This document shows positions 1 to 11,740 of a stretch of 64,000 bases of DNA, one piece after another. The stretch spans positions 51,192 through 115,191 of the forward strand of contig LUCH01001572.1 of the NCBI GenBank assembly GCA_013368495.1, written 5' to 3'. The position numbers were made by a program, and so were the translations under genes. The notes beneath the pieces were generated by a model. The model was not told the origin of the DNA, made no database searches, and saw nothing but the letters and a program-made list of their open reading frames with translations. Every line of letters starts with the position of its first letter. The stretch's first letter is position 1. The stretch is from Paragonimus heterotremus. Its lineage: Eukaryota; Platyhelminthes; Trematoda; Plagiorchiida; Troglotrematidae.

Positions 1-715
1 GTCCTAAGAATATCTTTCCTAGCCTAAGCCAAGACACAAACAAAACACGTTAGAACAGGGAATCTTTTTGTAAGACGTGTTCAAGCCGCTTGCCCTCACT
101 GTTTTACGCAGTCTGCTCGTTTTAAACAGAATCTGAGTGTACTCTTTTTATTTCTGGGTCGGTGTTCACACCATAGGTGGCCAGTGCTTCGGATACACCA
201 CTAATCAGTACAGGTATTCTGTTAATTTCTTTCACGCTGACTGAAAATATTTCGCTGCCATATAGGAGTATACATACTGTATACGGTGGACAATTCAAAA
301 ACAGACCGTACTGGAGCCCCGAGACAGTGAACTTAGCAAACCCCATCGGGGCCTTAGTCACACAGATTGCAATGTTATCAAATATCGTAAAAGAGAGCCG
401 ACACAATTTCCATGGTGGGAAAACCGCTCAGTTATTTTCTGCTGTCTATCAATGAGGGTGAGTGCAACGTAGGATCATGTTGGTTTTAAAAACACATCTT
501 TTATTTTGCAAGTGTGAGGATTTTTTCAGCCTAACAAACTGAAAACTGTATCAGTAGAGGGTATGCCGAGTTGACAATGAGGAATCGAAGTTTACAATTT
601 AAGATTCATTAATTCCTGTGCGTTGTATTTAAAGTGATAAGTGCTCATTTTATGATGAAAACCAGTTTCAAAATTGAGTAGATAAGGAGAGCCTTGACAC
701 CTTTGTTGAATCTCA
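1..715. other. Left flank, no gene recognised
   Basis: This stretch has open frames of 81 to 94 codons on both strands, but none shows a family motif, splice-supported exon structure or coding-like conservation that I recognise. It probably belongs to intron or intergenic DNA upstream of the recognised enolase exons. Confidence 0.4.
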
Positions 716-939
716 ATTAGAAGTGAAAAGGTGTTTTGGCGAACAGTCTGTTTTCGGTTATTCATCATCGGGCCAATTACATAACATTTTATATCATCAT
801 AGTTGTCAAGCCAGCAAAGCCAAAGGCAATTAGTCATGCAATTACATCACGCAGTTGTAAATTGGAGGGCAATTAGGTGACAAAATTGACCTCCGGTGAT
901 GTCGAGTCGGTAACGGGCGGCCATGGTAACCGTAGGGCT
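716..939 (+). repeat. Left arm of 224-bp inverted repeat
   Basis: Reading this arm as its reverse complement reproduces 1704-1927. Paired positions sum to 2643. The only mismatch I found is near the inner edge (a G in one arm against an A in the other). Homology stops at 715 and 940. The near identity suggests a recent inversion or duplication of the element's 3' end. Confidence 0.92.
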
Positions 940-1770
940 CGTACAGATGGTTCAATTCAGAGGAGTATTCACAGGAAGGGGACTTGGAACGGCCAGTATA
1001 CTCACTTTCTCAGCTACGTACCCCTGAAACAGAAGAGAAACCTCGTTCGCAGTTTAACCTACAGAGCTATGAGGATATGTACTGATGACACGATTGATGC
1101 AGAAATAGTGTTTCTACGGCGGATTTTCGCAAAGAACGCCTATCCTGTAAACTTCGTAGGTAGACATATGAAACTGACAGAACCAAAGGTTAAGCTCCCA
1201 TCTGTGGAAAAGAAGTTGGTTTATATGACGCTAGACTACAAAGGCGAGGCGTTGGCTGAACTGGTGACTCGCAGAATAAGTAACGCAATTGAAAAGACCT
1301 ACAGCGCGGCACAACTGCGAATCTCGTTCAGACCCGACCCGGTAGTTCACGTACAACTCAAAGATGTGTTGCCTAAATGTGCAACCTCATTTTGTGTTTA
1401 CTCTTTCACATGCTCCTGTGGAGCAGGTTACGTCGGTCGCACAACCAGGCGCCTTTCTCAGAGGATACGTGAGCACCACCCCACATGGCTGACTAAGGGC
1501 GAGATGAAGTCGATTTCGAGTGCAATTCTGGCGCACCTTGTTAACTCACGCCACCAAGTCTCACCAGAAGTAGCTTTCCAGCCCATTTACCGCTTGCCCA
1601 GTCGTCAATCTAGAGGAGTCAAATTTCGTATTCTGGCCACCGCGGAAGCGATCGGATTTCGGTTGCGCAATCCACAGTTGTGCGCTCAGAAGAAATTTGT
1701 GCAAGCCCTACGATTACCATGGCCGCCCGTTACCGACTCGACATCACCGGAGGTCAATTTTGTCACCTAA
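877..1770 (+). CDS. PLE C-terminal protein: RT tail plus GIY-YIG endonuclease
   Basis: An uninterrupted 297-codon frame. Residues about 22-28 are followed by the PLE reverse-transcriptase thumb region (SIQRSIHRKGTWNGQYTHF), a basic VPLKQKRNLVRSL segment and a linker. The GIY-YIG nuclease lies near residues 175-200 (VYSFTCSCGAGYVGRTTRRL, then SQRIREHH); in PLEs it is thought to make the first nick at the target. The ATG lies inside the left inverted arm and the stop inside the right arm, so the first 20 or so residues are translated from inverted 3'-end DNA and are not native element sequence. No reverse-transcriptase catalytic aspartates are present. It is probably a non-autonomous relic that happens to stay open. 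Whether it is expressed cannot be seen. Confidence 0.8.
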   Translation: MTKLTSGDVESVTGGHGNRRARTDGSIQRSIHRKGTWNGQYTHFLSYVPLKQKRNLVRSLTYRAMRICTDDTIDAEIVFLRRIFAKNAYPVNFVGRHMKLTEPKVKLPSVEKKLVYMTLDYKGEALAELVTRRISNAIEKTYSAAQLRISFRPDPVVHVQLKDVLPKCATSFCVYSFTCSCGAGYVGRTTRRLSQRIREHHPTWLTKGEMKSISSAILAHLVNSRHQVSPEVAFQPIYRLPSRQSRGVKFRILATAEAIGFRLRNPQLCAQKKFVQALRLPWPPVTDSTSPEVNFVT

Positions 1771-1927
1771 TTGCCCTCCAATTTACAACTGCGTGATGTA
1801 ATTGCATGACTAATTGCCTTTGGCTTTGCTGGCTTGACAACTATGATGATATAAAATGTTATGTAATTGGCCCGATGATGAATAACCGAAAACAGACTGT
1901 TCGCCAAAACACCTTTTCACTTCTAAT
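1704..1927 (-). repeat. Right arm of 224-bp inverted repeat
   Basis: Contains the last coding codons of the PLE (TGA-less frame ending in TAA at 1768-1770) and about 157 bp of 3' untranslated sequence. It is the natural 3' terminus of the element, mirrored by 716-939. Confidence 0.92.
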
Positions 1928-2494
1928 GAACTCATGGGGCTATTCGAATCGTTGAATCTCAATTGTGTTGCTAAAGTTTAAGGAGACAACTTTTTGTAGA
2001 ATCTCATCTGGCACGATATAAAATTACGGATTGTCTCGAGAATATTAATATACTGAAAAGGTGCACTGTTTCATTCTAAGCAGCCTCAGTGCTTAGCTCT
2101 TTCAACTGATTCGCCGGCTTCACTGATGTCCAATTGTTGACATTCTGTACAGGTGGCGGTAGTCAAACCTCTGTTGGTGTATGAGACCGTCACTTCAATG
2201 CTTCGATAAAAGACCGAGTTTATAACGCGCGTTGGTGCTCAGTTTTGTTCTGTGGATCAGAAGCCGGGTCTGTTCGTGCTGAAGAGGCAACTAGACTTTC
2301 CTTATTCGATCACTGTTGTCTGTGCTAGTTGGCCTGTATCAAATGGGCTAACCGTGTAACAAAGTGACAGTTTGCCGACGTGTGTTTGGGAAATGAAAAG
2401 TCTGTGACCGCTAACAGAGACGGTGAAAATGCACAGTTTCCGCTGTTTAGGTCAGGTAATCCGCATATCAACGTAGCGTCTGCCGCATTTTCTA
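1928..2494. other. No gene recognised
   Basis: About 570 bases between the PLE fold-back and a faint LINE scrap. I see no open frame of useful length, no tRNA boxes and no repeat related to the other elements in the window. Confidence 0.4.
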
Positions 2495-2725
2495 TTGTCC
2501 AGTGTGATTGTTAATGGTTGGAGGAAACCACAAGACAACCCGAGGATGACGTGGTTGGAAACCATAAAAGCCTTGACCGTCCTGATGTACGGGGTTAACA
2601 GGTCTCTGCCCGGTTATGGAGTTGGAGGTTATCCACACTACCGGTCAAAATGTACACTGACATTGCACTGTGTCATAGATAATGGCGTGCTTGTACCTTC
2701 AAAACTTGTCGACCTTTTTTCGTGA
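2495..2725 (+). pseudogene. Possible LINE 3' end scrap
   Basis: A 76-codon frame whose middle (RMTWLETIKALTVLMYGV, then SLPGYGVG) follows the spacing of the C-terminal tail of the LINE proteins seen elsewhere here (TWxxxIKxLTVPLxKV, then RLPGWGPRD). The rest of the tail (RWLETLxEMA) is not seen. The similarity is weak, and the call rests on this pattern only. Confidence 0.25.
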
Positions 2726-4654
2726 AACTCAGCTGTTTTCGTGTGTCCAGTTTCTTTCTCGCTATTTTCCTCGCTACACATTTGTGCTTATTTATTAATC
2801 TACAACTTTGTGGACCAAACGACAGTCCCGACCACTGTACGTACAAGTGCGGTTCAAAGCTGAAACTGACGATGAAGCTATGATCAGTGCAATCACCGCC
2901 CGGGTGAAACCTAGACTGTTTGTCAAAAATAAGCTGCTTAGATGTTAAGTTTGATCTAATAATAATAACACTGGTAAGCAGTTTTGGAGGTAATAGCAAT
3001 GCGTATATGGTTATCATACACACTACTTAGGTCTTCTATGAAAATAGGGATAAAAGTAGAAGAACTTCATCTAACTGGAACCATCCTGTCGACTCAGCCG
3101 TGTGGAAGCAGTGCTGTCAGCCCCTTGACTAGTGTCAAACTTTCATTTTTGAAAAGAATCAGGGGGAGTTTGCCTGTGCTGGTGCTTGTGGGGTTTCAGT
3201 AGCCTTATTGTGAAGCTCCCGGTTTAGTCGAGGAATATCTATGGATCAGGGAACATTAAAAAGTCAGAAGGCATGCCCGAGACGCTTGCGTCCAGGTGAG
3301 TTGCTGTTCGAAGTGTTCTAAAGAGCCTTTTAATCGTCGTCGCACACTGTAAATTCGCCTTCAATTTCGCTTTACCGTCCACGCCATTCGCACCTATCTC
3401 CTAACTAGGATTCGACAAAAGAAGTTTCCCAGTTCCCGGTTGTAACAGCTTGTCCTCTGTCGTTTTAAGCATTCCGGGCGTAACTTTGCAAGCTGAATTA
3501 TGATCGTTTTCGAATGGGGCATTTTGATCTGCGTTAAGATGTTTGGGAACCCAGTTACTCTTAGCCAAACGAATAGTGATGTTACACGATACAAAATCTC
3601 AATTGTGTATTACACGTACATAATATGTGCTCAGTGTACGTCGCCTGTTAGTGAAACTCGCAGGCACAAGGTTCGAAGAGTTTTGAGGAACTTTGTCATA
3701 GCTCACTTAATCACTTTAACTTGTGACTAGTGAGAAAATGGAATTTCGCGGAAGTGCAGGGTGTAGCTGATACCTACAGGTTCAGATAGCTGCTCCATAC
3801 AGGTTTTCAGTCCTAGAGACAACCAAGTTGGCGATATCTGGCAGTCGTGTTCACCTGACGAGGAGGATCACCAAATAGTACCTTGACTCCGAAGACGCTA
3901 GAAGGTAGTCTGCACTGAGGTTAGAACGAAATCGGCACAAAGAGAAAAGTGCAGTTCACCGGTACCTCACCGTCAAGTACCGTCTGTGTGCTGATAAAAT
4001 GAATTTTGCTCTTCAACACAATCTACGTGAGAGTTTGGACCCCTGGGGCGTGCAATCATGCTTGTACAACGTGCGTCATTTCAAAAGGTTGGTGGGCTTA
4101 TGGTAAACCCAATAAATAGCCGTTTTCGTTCAAAATCAGTAAGATCATAAGCCTCAGTATCAACCTGACAGCTTTTGTTCTTGGCATCTCAGAACTCCAG
4201 CTAAGCCTTTCGAATTGACAGCGCAAAGATGGTCCATGACGAAGATTCGATCGAAAAGTGTATTTACTACCTGCGTATTCAAGGTTTCCTAAACATTAAT
4301 TTGATCAGTGGATTCAGTTGATGAAAAGCAAACTTATACACGTATTATTGATCGCCAGGTCGGACGTGGGAGCGCAGTGCCAGGAATAAGAGTGTCAGCA
4401 GCACGCCGATATTGATAGCGCGTTATATACCGACAACTTTGTATGTGTGCCAGCACGGAAGATGGGTGTTTTAAATCTCGTTCGAACAGCAGGCAGAAGT
4501 TCGTGTCAATAGCATGCAGGCATCGTTTCGGTCTCCGATATACCTTTACAACGGACGTTGCTTTCTGCGCAAGCAGAATGTGAGGCTTGCTCTTGTTGTA
4601 TGTCGACAAAAAATGTTGGAGTGTTAGCAGCTGGGAGCACTTCAAGAAAAAAGA
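2726..4654. other. Intergenic or intronic DNA, nothing recognised
   Basis: Several short frames of up to 116 codons exist on both strands but overlap each other antisense and show no family signature. No tandem repeats or tRNA boxes were noticed. Confidence 0.35.
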
Positions 4655-5060
4655 CGGAGTGTCATCGTCATCATAATCGACAACAGTACATCAGTGGTTC
4701 GCACTGATGCTTAACTGCTACACAGTCCTGAAAAAAGGACGCCGTAGCCGAGGAGGAAAAAACAAAAGGGGTGGGATCTAACTACTAAAGACAGCAAGGT
4801 GCCTATACTTTGCAAAAAAACGGTCAAGCTGTAAGTAGAAGTAAGGCGTCATCAGAAAGACAGCTTCCTTACGGCTTTCACTGCTCCGTGTCATTGGCTG
4901 CATTCATTTGACAGACATCTCAGCCAAACAACGACAACATTCATGCCACTGAGCTCGATTAGACGTCATCTCATCAAACATCTCCAGCCACCGACTCTGT
5001 GGATCACGAGAGCCTTAGCTCGGAAAACAAACCTGATCTACAGCAGCCAGACGAAATGTC
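4655..5060 (-). mobile_element. LINE family B, 5'-truncated 3' end
   Basis: On the minus strand, positions of about 5035 down to 4900 encode the C-terminal LINE tail (DPQSRWLEM, then NRAQWHECCR). The 3' untranslated part shares long stretches with the copies at 58.3-58.6 kb and 46.7-47.0 kb (for example the segment around 4770-4870, compared with 58470-58600). It ends at a short ATC/ATA-rich tail near 4660-4675. An in-frame stop interrupts the coding part. It is a dead insertion of a non-LTR retrotransposon. Confidence 0.75.
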
Positions 5061-6496
5061 AGCTTGTAGTGACGCAGTAGCACGTGGTAAATGCGTAGTC
5101 AGTCGCCGGAACCTCCGCCGAAGAGTGGTTGTGATAAAGAACATCATAATTAATGGCAGTGTCAAAATTGAAGTTCCAAATGATGATTATTTTATTAGTG
5201 ATATTTAATGAAGCGTGGTGATCATGTTTTTGAGCTGTCTAACCACTGGATCTTCCTTCCTACTACGTGCTTAACTACGCAGCATAAATCCCAACTCAAG
5301 AATGGGAAGATATTAACACAACCTTCTAATGAAATGTAGTCGAGAACTAAACCGAAAGGGTTTTGAATATATGTTACAAACAACTGCCATACAAGACAGT
5401 CAAGCTAAGGTGTATTAGACGGGATGATAGTATATGGTGAAAGCAGCGTTAGAACGACTCACAATAAAGATGTATCAGCAAGCAAGCGAGGAAAAACGGT
5501 TTAAATAAAGTTGAGGCTCATAGGCGTTTGATCGCACAGTCACAATCTGTTTGGCTAATCGGAATTGAATAAGTAACCATCCACCTGACACCGAATCTGC
5601 CTCAAGCAATATGAACCGAAATGTTCCAGCTTCACTTTAAATAGCTGAAGTTCTAGTTCTTCTGTAAGTTTTCACGGTTTCGCAGTTAATGGTATCCCCG
5701 AAACCTGGTCAGTCATTATGGCATGCTTCGTTTTACCTGCTTCGTTATTAGAAGCGCTCCGCCCCACCCCTTAACACACCACTAGAACTTCTTTTAACAA
5801 ATATATGAATCCAGAGAAGCTAAGAAATATACAGTAACTTCTATCTTCGGTCAGCTGTTATGATATCACTAAGTCCACATTTCCTCAGACGGACAATCAT
5901 CAAACGTATCTCTGCTGGAACCAGTGACCCAGATTTCGAGCGTGTTGTGCAGCAGACACTTTTAGTTTCATAGTCTGCCACAGTCACATGCAACCTCTCC
6001 GAAATATTTTATATCAGGAGGTCAACTTAGATGAAAATTAATGATGTAACGTTTGCATTCTACTGTCATCACTATTTGTGTTTGCGCCGGATCCTATCAC
6101 TTGACACCTTCGAGTCGAAGTTCGTGCTCATCTTAACTAATCTGGCGGTGGATAAGGGGCTTCAGTTTCTAGCTGGCTGAAAACATCTTTCTTATACCGA
6201 TCTTCCGAGTGAGAAAGATTACCTGCAGAGAAATTTATCACTGAATTTACCGCATACTCATAAAATGCTACTTATTTGCACAACCTGCAAATAATGCATT
6301 GCCGAAACTGGTTGCAAGCTTGGAGAAGTAGAAATGAGAAGAATGGATTCCTGTTTGTGTTTTACTAGTATAAAGACAAATTACTTAGTGAGGCAATGGT
6401 ACAGATAAACATATTATGACATATTTGAACTAACTACGCGGTGGTCGGACAACTGTCATCGTATTAATCATTGATTCTGTTTACTTCCTTCATTAG
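5061..6496. other. Probable intron upstream of enolase exon
   Basis: No enolase 5' exon (N-terminal domain, the NVINGGSHAGNK-type segment or the GDEGGFAPN-type segment) could be found here or further left. The 3' end is a normal acceptor, with a pyrimidine-rich run before ATTAG at 6492-6496. Confidence 0.5.
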
Positions 6497-6774
6497 GTTT
6501 GGATCTGTTGAACACGGCAATTGCAAAAGCCGGCTATACTGGTCGTATAAAAATAGCTATGGACTGTGCGGCATCTGAATTTTACAAGCAAGGTAAATAT
6601 GACCTAGACTTCAAGAACCCCAATTCTCGTCCAAACACCTGGCTTACCTCTGACGACATGGAGGCCGTTTATAAGAAGATGATTAGCAATTATCCCATTG
6701 TGAGCATTGAGGATCCATTTGATCAGGATGATTGGGATGCTTGGGCGAAACTCACTGCCAGCTGTAATATTCAG
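6497..6774 (+). CDS. ENO: Enolase, internal exon (barrel domain, first part)
   Basis: Enolase (2-phosphoglycerate hydro-lyase) makes phosphoenolpyruvate in cytosolic glycolysis. In flukes it is also a surface or secreted plasminogen binder. This 278-nt exon encodes about 92 residues of the TIM-barrel domain, beginning in a split glycine codon (GLDLLNTAIAKAGYTG). It includes the metal-ligand aspartate in MDCAASEFYK and the SIEDPFDQDDW block with the catalytic-site glutamate ligand. The acceptor is ATTAG at 6492-6496 and the donor is CAG|GTACGT at 6774/6775. It ends in phase 0, matching the next exon. The frame is undamaged. The sequence between GKYDLDF and SIEDPF is more divergent than the core, as is normal for enolases. 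Confidence 0.95.
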
Positions 6775-9700
6775 GTACGTATAACAGTACTACCCCATCA
6801 TCTAAAACGAATAAACCCACACAAACAACGTTAACCGTTTTAGGCAGGATAGGCTCACTCTTTCTTTCCCGTAACGAGTAGTACCACTCCCACTGTAAGT
6901 AAATGGGTATAACTGACTAACCACATTACTCGTCTCTCCGGACACATCGTAGTAGGTGGACATTACTCGAGTTGTTGATGACATTGAGTGGCCGCATGAA
7001 AAAAGAACTTCGCACACTGGATTACTGGTTGGAACACACAGGTTAAATGTGATAGTAATCAACGTATGTAACCTGAGAATCGAAATCAACTTCGTGAGAT
7101 GAAAAACGCATGTTGTTTCTATCTGAGACTGCAAGTGCAAGCCTAAAGACAGATGTTTATCCCAGATCACAGTCGGGTAACAGTGACAGTATCAGTAAAA
7201 GAAGGCCTTCATTCTCTTGAGGTTTGTTCATTATTTGGTAGCATTCAGGCATTCACTGGGGATCATACGCATTAGACGTGTTTATTCAAACGGAGCTAAC
7301 GTCGAATGTTTAAAGTTTATAAGATATTCTTGATAGGGCTGCAAATGGTTACGATCAGCGCTGTCATAACAGTGAAATGTAAGCTTTATTTATGAATCTG
7401 CATTGGTTGACCGAATACAATAAACACAGACGTGCCAGCGAAATGACTGATCCCGGATTTCGTGAAACATTTATACTGCTTCCTGCACAGGTGGATGGTT
7501 GTTTCGTATAAGTGTGGACTAAGATATATCTTGCTGTGAGGTGTAAAGTGACTCCTCTCATCAACGACGTTAGTTGTTCAGAATTTGCTAACTTCTCACA
7601 CCAAAATTGTGTACTGATGATATTTGCCGCAAATTTTTGTGCTTAGAAATTCGGACGCTCCAGATCATTGCTTCCTTTTGGTTTATGAAGTTAATGGGTT
7701 CTCTGTGCTTTTTATTGCAAACTTTCAGCTCAATAGGATATAATCTAATAGAGTACCAACGGAGTCCTCGACAAATATCCATAGATTTAGGACAGTAGAA
7801 TTTATTCTTTATTCGAGGTTAATTGCACTTTCACATTGGGTAAAACTTTTCGTTCACCCATCAGAACAGATGTGTACTTTCGTTACGCTTATCACTCACC
7901 ACCCGTAATGCATATTTTCTTTCGGACTCAAATTTGAACTCAGGCCATTAATCTAACGAAGGAAGCTCATTGACTGACCTCACGCACGACCTTTGGCACA
8001 AAATGGCATGAATAAATCACTACAACTTCTAATCAGCAGTGTTTAGGTCACCTGATTGTTTGTGAGACCATTTCAGTTAAAAGTGAACACAAGTGAACAC
8101 CTCTATCTTACATTCGGAGTAGATGATTCTGGCCACTTGGTATTCAACTATATGCAGATCCATCAAGAGAGAGGTCTACGCATGTTTAGGAACGTCGACA
8201 CGTTGACCGACCTTAAGAATGGGTACATTAGCCATTAAATAGAGAATGACCGAGTGCGCTTTGATTAGTTTTGTTTTCAGGTTTGACTAATTGTGCACAT
8301 TATAACAGTTGCTGTATTATGTCACCTCTGGGTGTCCTCCTAATGTGAACGATCCCCAGGAATTTATGCCGTTAACATTTGTAAACAGACGAGACATAGA
8401 ACCTAATCCTGACATGTGTGACCCTCGGGTAGGTAATGACATTATACAAGTTATCGATAGGTTGCATTTTATCAGACTTTATACGCAAACGTGGAAAAAC
8501 CTGCAGACTAAATTCATTTAACAAAGCTCGATGAATTAGAAATCAGAACAGCTATCAACATATTAAGACGACGTTCATAAAAACTAAATGTTGGAATGAT
8601 AAGTAACAATAAACAGAATACTGATGCAAGATTCTTAATGGTAATCTTATGAGTATTTGCTTTCTGATTTGATACCTCTTTAGATTTACAGCTATCACAA
8701 TCCTATAACTTACCTCATGCACTTGAAATACCGATAAGATAAAATCACACATTCACCTTCAAATCCATTCACAGATTTGACCACTGATTAAGATGACGAG
8801 TCTAAGTGATTGTGTTATACACTAGAGACTCCAACCAATCTACCACACCGGAAACATTGGTGATACAACTTTCGATTGATGTAAGGTGAGAAGCAGATAA
8901 ATGCAGATATAGAGTAAAGAGACAAAAACAATTACTGGTAGGTTTTCCACGGTGTATCAGGTTAAGCTGACGTGCTGCGGATCCTGTGAGTTTAAAGTGT
9001 TTGACTGGAAACCATAGAGTAGACGTTGATTAATCAGGTTTAATGAAATGTATGTGGCACTGACTCGACTGCGCTACCTGTGTAGTAAGTGCAAATAATT
9101 AAGTGAGAGAGTTGACTTGCAGGTAATCTGCTATTCTCACCTCAAACACGTTTTGGAAGATATTAACACTAGGACAAGCACCATCGATTGGAGTTACTTT
9201 GTCACCTGTCGAAGCAGTCAGGTAATCTGAGGATTACTCACAAGGGTATGTGGTTGAACGTTCACATATAATGGTTCAGTTGTGCTCATCGTGAGGCCAA
9301 TGATACAGTGAAGAGCACATTTACCTCATGAAATCGTGGCTGGAGTTTTATTCCCGGCAGTGACAAGAATATGCACTATTGACGAGCTCCAACCAGAGAG
9401 GAGCACTGGTCTAGTCGATTCGTCTTTTCTAAAGAGGCTGATTGAAACGACTATGGGAATGCGACAGCTGCGATCAATTGTGAGTGATGTTCAAATTGTG
9501 TAAAACCAAAATAATCTACTGATCACCAGCAAATAAAAGTTCGTTTTCATTTTTCTTCCTCCTACGGTTTCGTAGTCATTAACCCTCGGTGAATGAAGGT
9601 GCTAAAATCGTAGACGCACGTCCTTGACACAAAGCACAAACTTGGGACGGGACTTGCCAGAACGGTTTGCTGACCAACTGGTCGAAGAGTGTGAATATTA

Positions 9701-10279
9701 AAAGCGTAAATATTTACCAGTTGTCTTGGTCTCAAAAAACAGCTAACGACCAAAACCAAAAAGAAGGCAGAAACAGGGGGGAGAATGTCGTAATGGATTC
9801 TAATGTTAAGGTCGGTAGAACAGTAACTTTTGATGCTTCCCGGTCGTTTATACCGCGGAAGAGAGTGACTTGACGGGCCCTACTTTGAGCCTCTAAAACA
9901 CAAGTCTGACCTACGAGACATCAGGATACAGGTTGTTTTTTACGGGACTCTACGCGGAGCCAATACCTCACTCGGCGGTGGGGGACTTACCTAGTCCGAG
10001 GGCATAGTGAATAAGACATTGTTGTTGGGTTCTGACCACTGCTGTACAGTGGATGCATTGGTAAATACCGAAAGGTTTTGAAAGTATCGGGTAATATGTT
10101 GGCGGTCACGATCAGTCGTTAGGTGATCAGTGTTACTTGTCTTAGGATAACTTTTCTAACAGGTTTCCTCCTGATTCGGAAGACAACAGAGACGCAACTA
10201 TGAAAATAGTTCTGCTGTATGTTCACAAGATCGCACCTCGCTAACTAGGCACCCTTTTACAATCAGTAACTAGACATAC
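6775..10279 (+). other. Enolase intron, 5' part
   Basis: Lies between enolase exons. Small frames occur (for example 8309-8521 and 9667-9873 on the plus strand), but none is convincing. The right part of the intron holds LINE family A. Confidence 0.5.
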
Positions 10280-11740
10280 AACTCTGTGAGTGCGTCTGTT
10301 TTCCATATGAATTCTCCCTTTTGACCTCTCTGACAAGGTAGCACCTGGTATGAATGATGTCCTCTTCAGCCTAGCCTTCCGGACCGACAGTGCACAAGTC
10401 TGACCACCACACCAAGGTAACATGAACGCCGTTATAGACAGCCGTCAACCGTGGTCTTTTTAGATCTAAACGCTGCTTTCTATTCGGTTCCTCGTAACGT
10501 CCTCTGCAGCCGACCTTCTTCGCGAAAGAGTCTTTAAAGAAGTACGTGAATCTTCTGGGATCACTGTATGCTCACTTTGCAAGCAAGATGAAAGTTTATG
10601 GACTACTGTCTTGGGCGTTCATCATTTCTAATGGTGTCTTATTTTTCATGGGCGGCATTCTGAAATACAAGCTTGAGGAATCCAGTGAGCTTGGTATTGA
10701 AATCTCTCCTGGAGCTAAATTGACTGACATGGAGTATGCGGATGATATTGTCGCACTTACCCCCCATGCCGAAGAGAGGCAAACCTTTCTGAAAAAAGTG
10801 AATGACCGACCTGGTCTGTGTGAACTGCGCCTTACATCCTTCAAATGCAGTGTTACCTCAAGCCTGGGGTATTCCCGCTCCACGTCCTTTATTGTAGGCA
10901 ATTTACTTGAGATTATAGACACTCTCACATACCTGGGTAGTAGTACATCGCCAGCTTGTACTACTGACAATGAGAGCGAGAATATCAAAAACATAAGTTG
11001 CGTCCACCGAAATGCATCATCTGTGGCGTCGAAAAGAACTTCGGTTGTTGCTGAAAGGAAGGGTATATAATGCCTATGCGTTCCATTTTGCCTTATGGTT
11101 CGGAAACGTGACCTGTTTACAAGGAAGATATCATCAGGCTTGCGGTATTTGACCATCGTTATCTCCGCCAATTAGCCCAAATTGAGTGGACTGGTCAGGT
11201 GAGCAACATGACTGCTAGCCGATGCCTATTCTGGAACACTTGAGATGTGTAATCAGTTGGTCAACTAATCGCGTTGTGCAGCCTGCAATATGTGAGTCAC
11301 TACTCCGCATGCTGCTCGCGCGCTTGCCTCGCTATGTGTTGTATACTGAGACTACTAACGGTTGAGTGAAACCACATGGCGGTCAAACAACAACATGGTC
11401 ACAAAATATAAAGACCTTGACTGTTCCATTGAGCAAAGTGGGTAGGTGTCGCCTGCCTGGATGGGGTCCTCGTGATCACTCAAACCGCTGGTTAGAGACG
11501 CTATCTGAGATGGCGGTGTGTCACAATCACTGGCGCACCTGCACTTATACCATTTCATAGTTTTTCCTGCTTAGTCTTCTTTTAATAATTTTCAACCTTC
11601 TTAGTAACGTTTTCATCTAGGATATTCCATGACACTGTTAAGGTGAGCGGCGACCCGAGCCACAGTACCTCCGGATCAGAATCAAGGCCGTTATGATCAC
11701 TATTATCAGTATTGTTATTACTGACCTTCAGTGCAGACCA
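10280..11740 (+). mobile_element. LINE family A, reverse transcriptase to 3' tail
   Basis: A decayed non-LTR retrotransposon in the sense orientation of the enolase intron. From about 10451 comes RT motif A (VVFLDLNAAFYSVPRNVL). After a frameshift, a 174-codon frame at 10546-11070 carries VNLLGSLYA, EISPGAKLTDMEYADDIVAL (the YADD catalytic box near 10735) and DTLTYLGSSTSP. The C-terminal tail reappears at 11366-11560 (KVGRCRLPGWGPRDHSNRWL). The 3' untranslated end is shared with the copies near 60.9 kb and 63.65 kb. It finishes in an imperfect ATT/ATC-rich tail around 11690-11730. Upstream of 10440 only faint traces of the RT fingers remain. The clade is not assigned. Confidence 0.85.
10546..11070 (+). 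pseudogene. LINE reverse transcriptase fragment (YADD box)
   Basis: The longest surviving frame of the family A copy, 174 codons. Order: palm helix (VNLLGSLYA), a disrupted SGVRQGCP-type motif (here SNGVLFFMGG, lacking the Q-G-C-P residues), then LTDMEYADDIVAL with both catalytic aspartates, then the thumb (TYLGSS). The first LINE palm motif is in another frame just upstream, so no functional enzyme can be made. Confidence 0.8.

Larger units (their letters stand above)
716..1927 (+). mobile_element. Penelope-like element 3' end in a fold-back structure
   Basis: A 5'-truncated Penelope-like retroelement (PLE1) is bounded by 224-bp inverted arms (716-939 and 1704-1927; one mismatch seen, next to the inner edge). 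The middle carries the end of the reverse-transcriptase region (motif RKGTWNGQYTHF, then VPLKQKRNLVRSL), a linker, and a GIY-YIG endonuclease. PLEs encode a reverse transcriptase related to telomerase plus this endonuclease, and their terminal repeats are known to occur in direct or inverted orientation. The right arm contains the natural 3' end (C-terminal coding plus untranslated tail). The left arm is an inverted copy of it. Catalytic reverse-transcriptase motifs are absent, so the copy cannot move by itself. Confidence 0.9.

Noticed and set aside
8309..8521. Plus frame with VTSGCPPN resembling the LINE SGVPQG motif
   Set aside because: The residues after it do not follow the RT pattern, and no second RT block is nearby.
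10596..11171. 191-codon minus-strand frame
   Set aside because: Antisense to the LINE family A reverse transcriptase, which has clear sense motifs.
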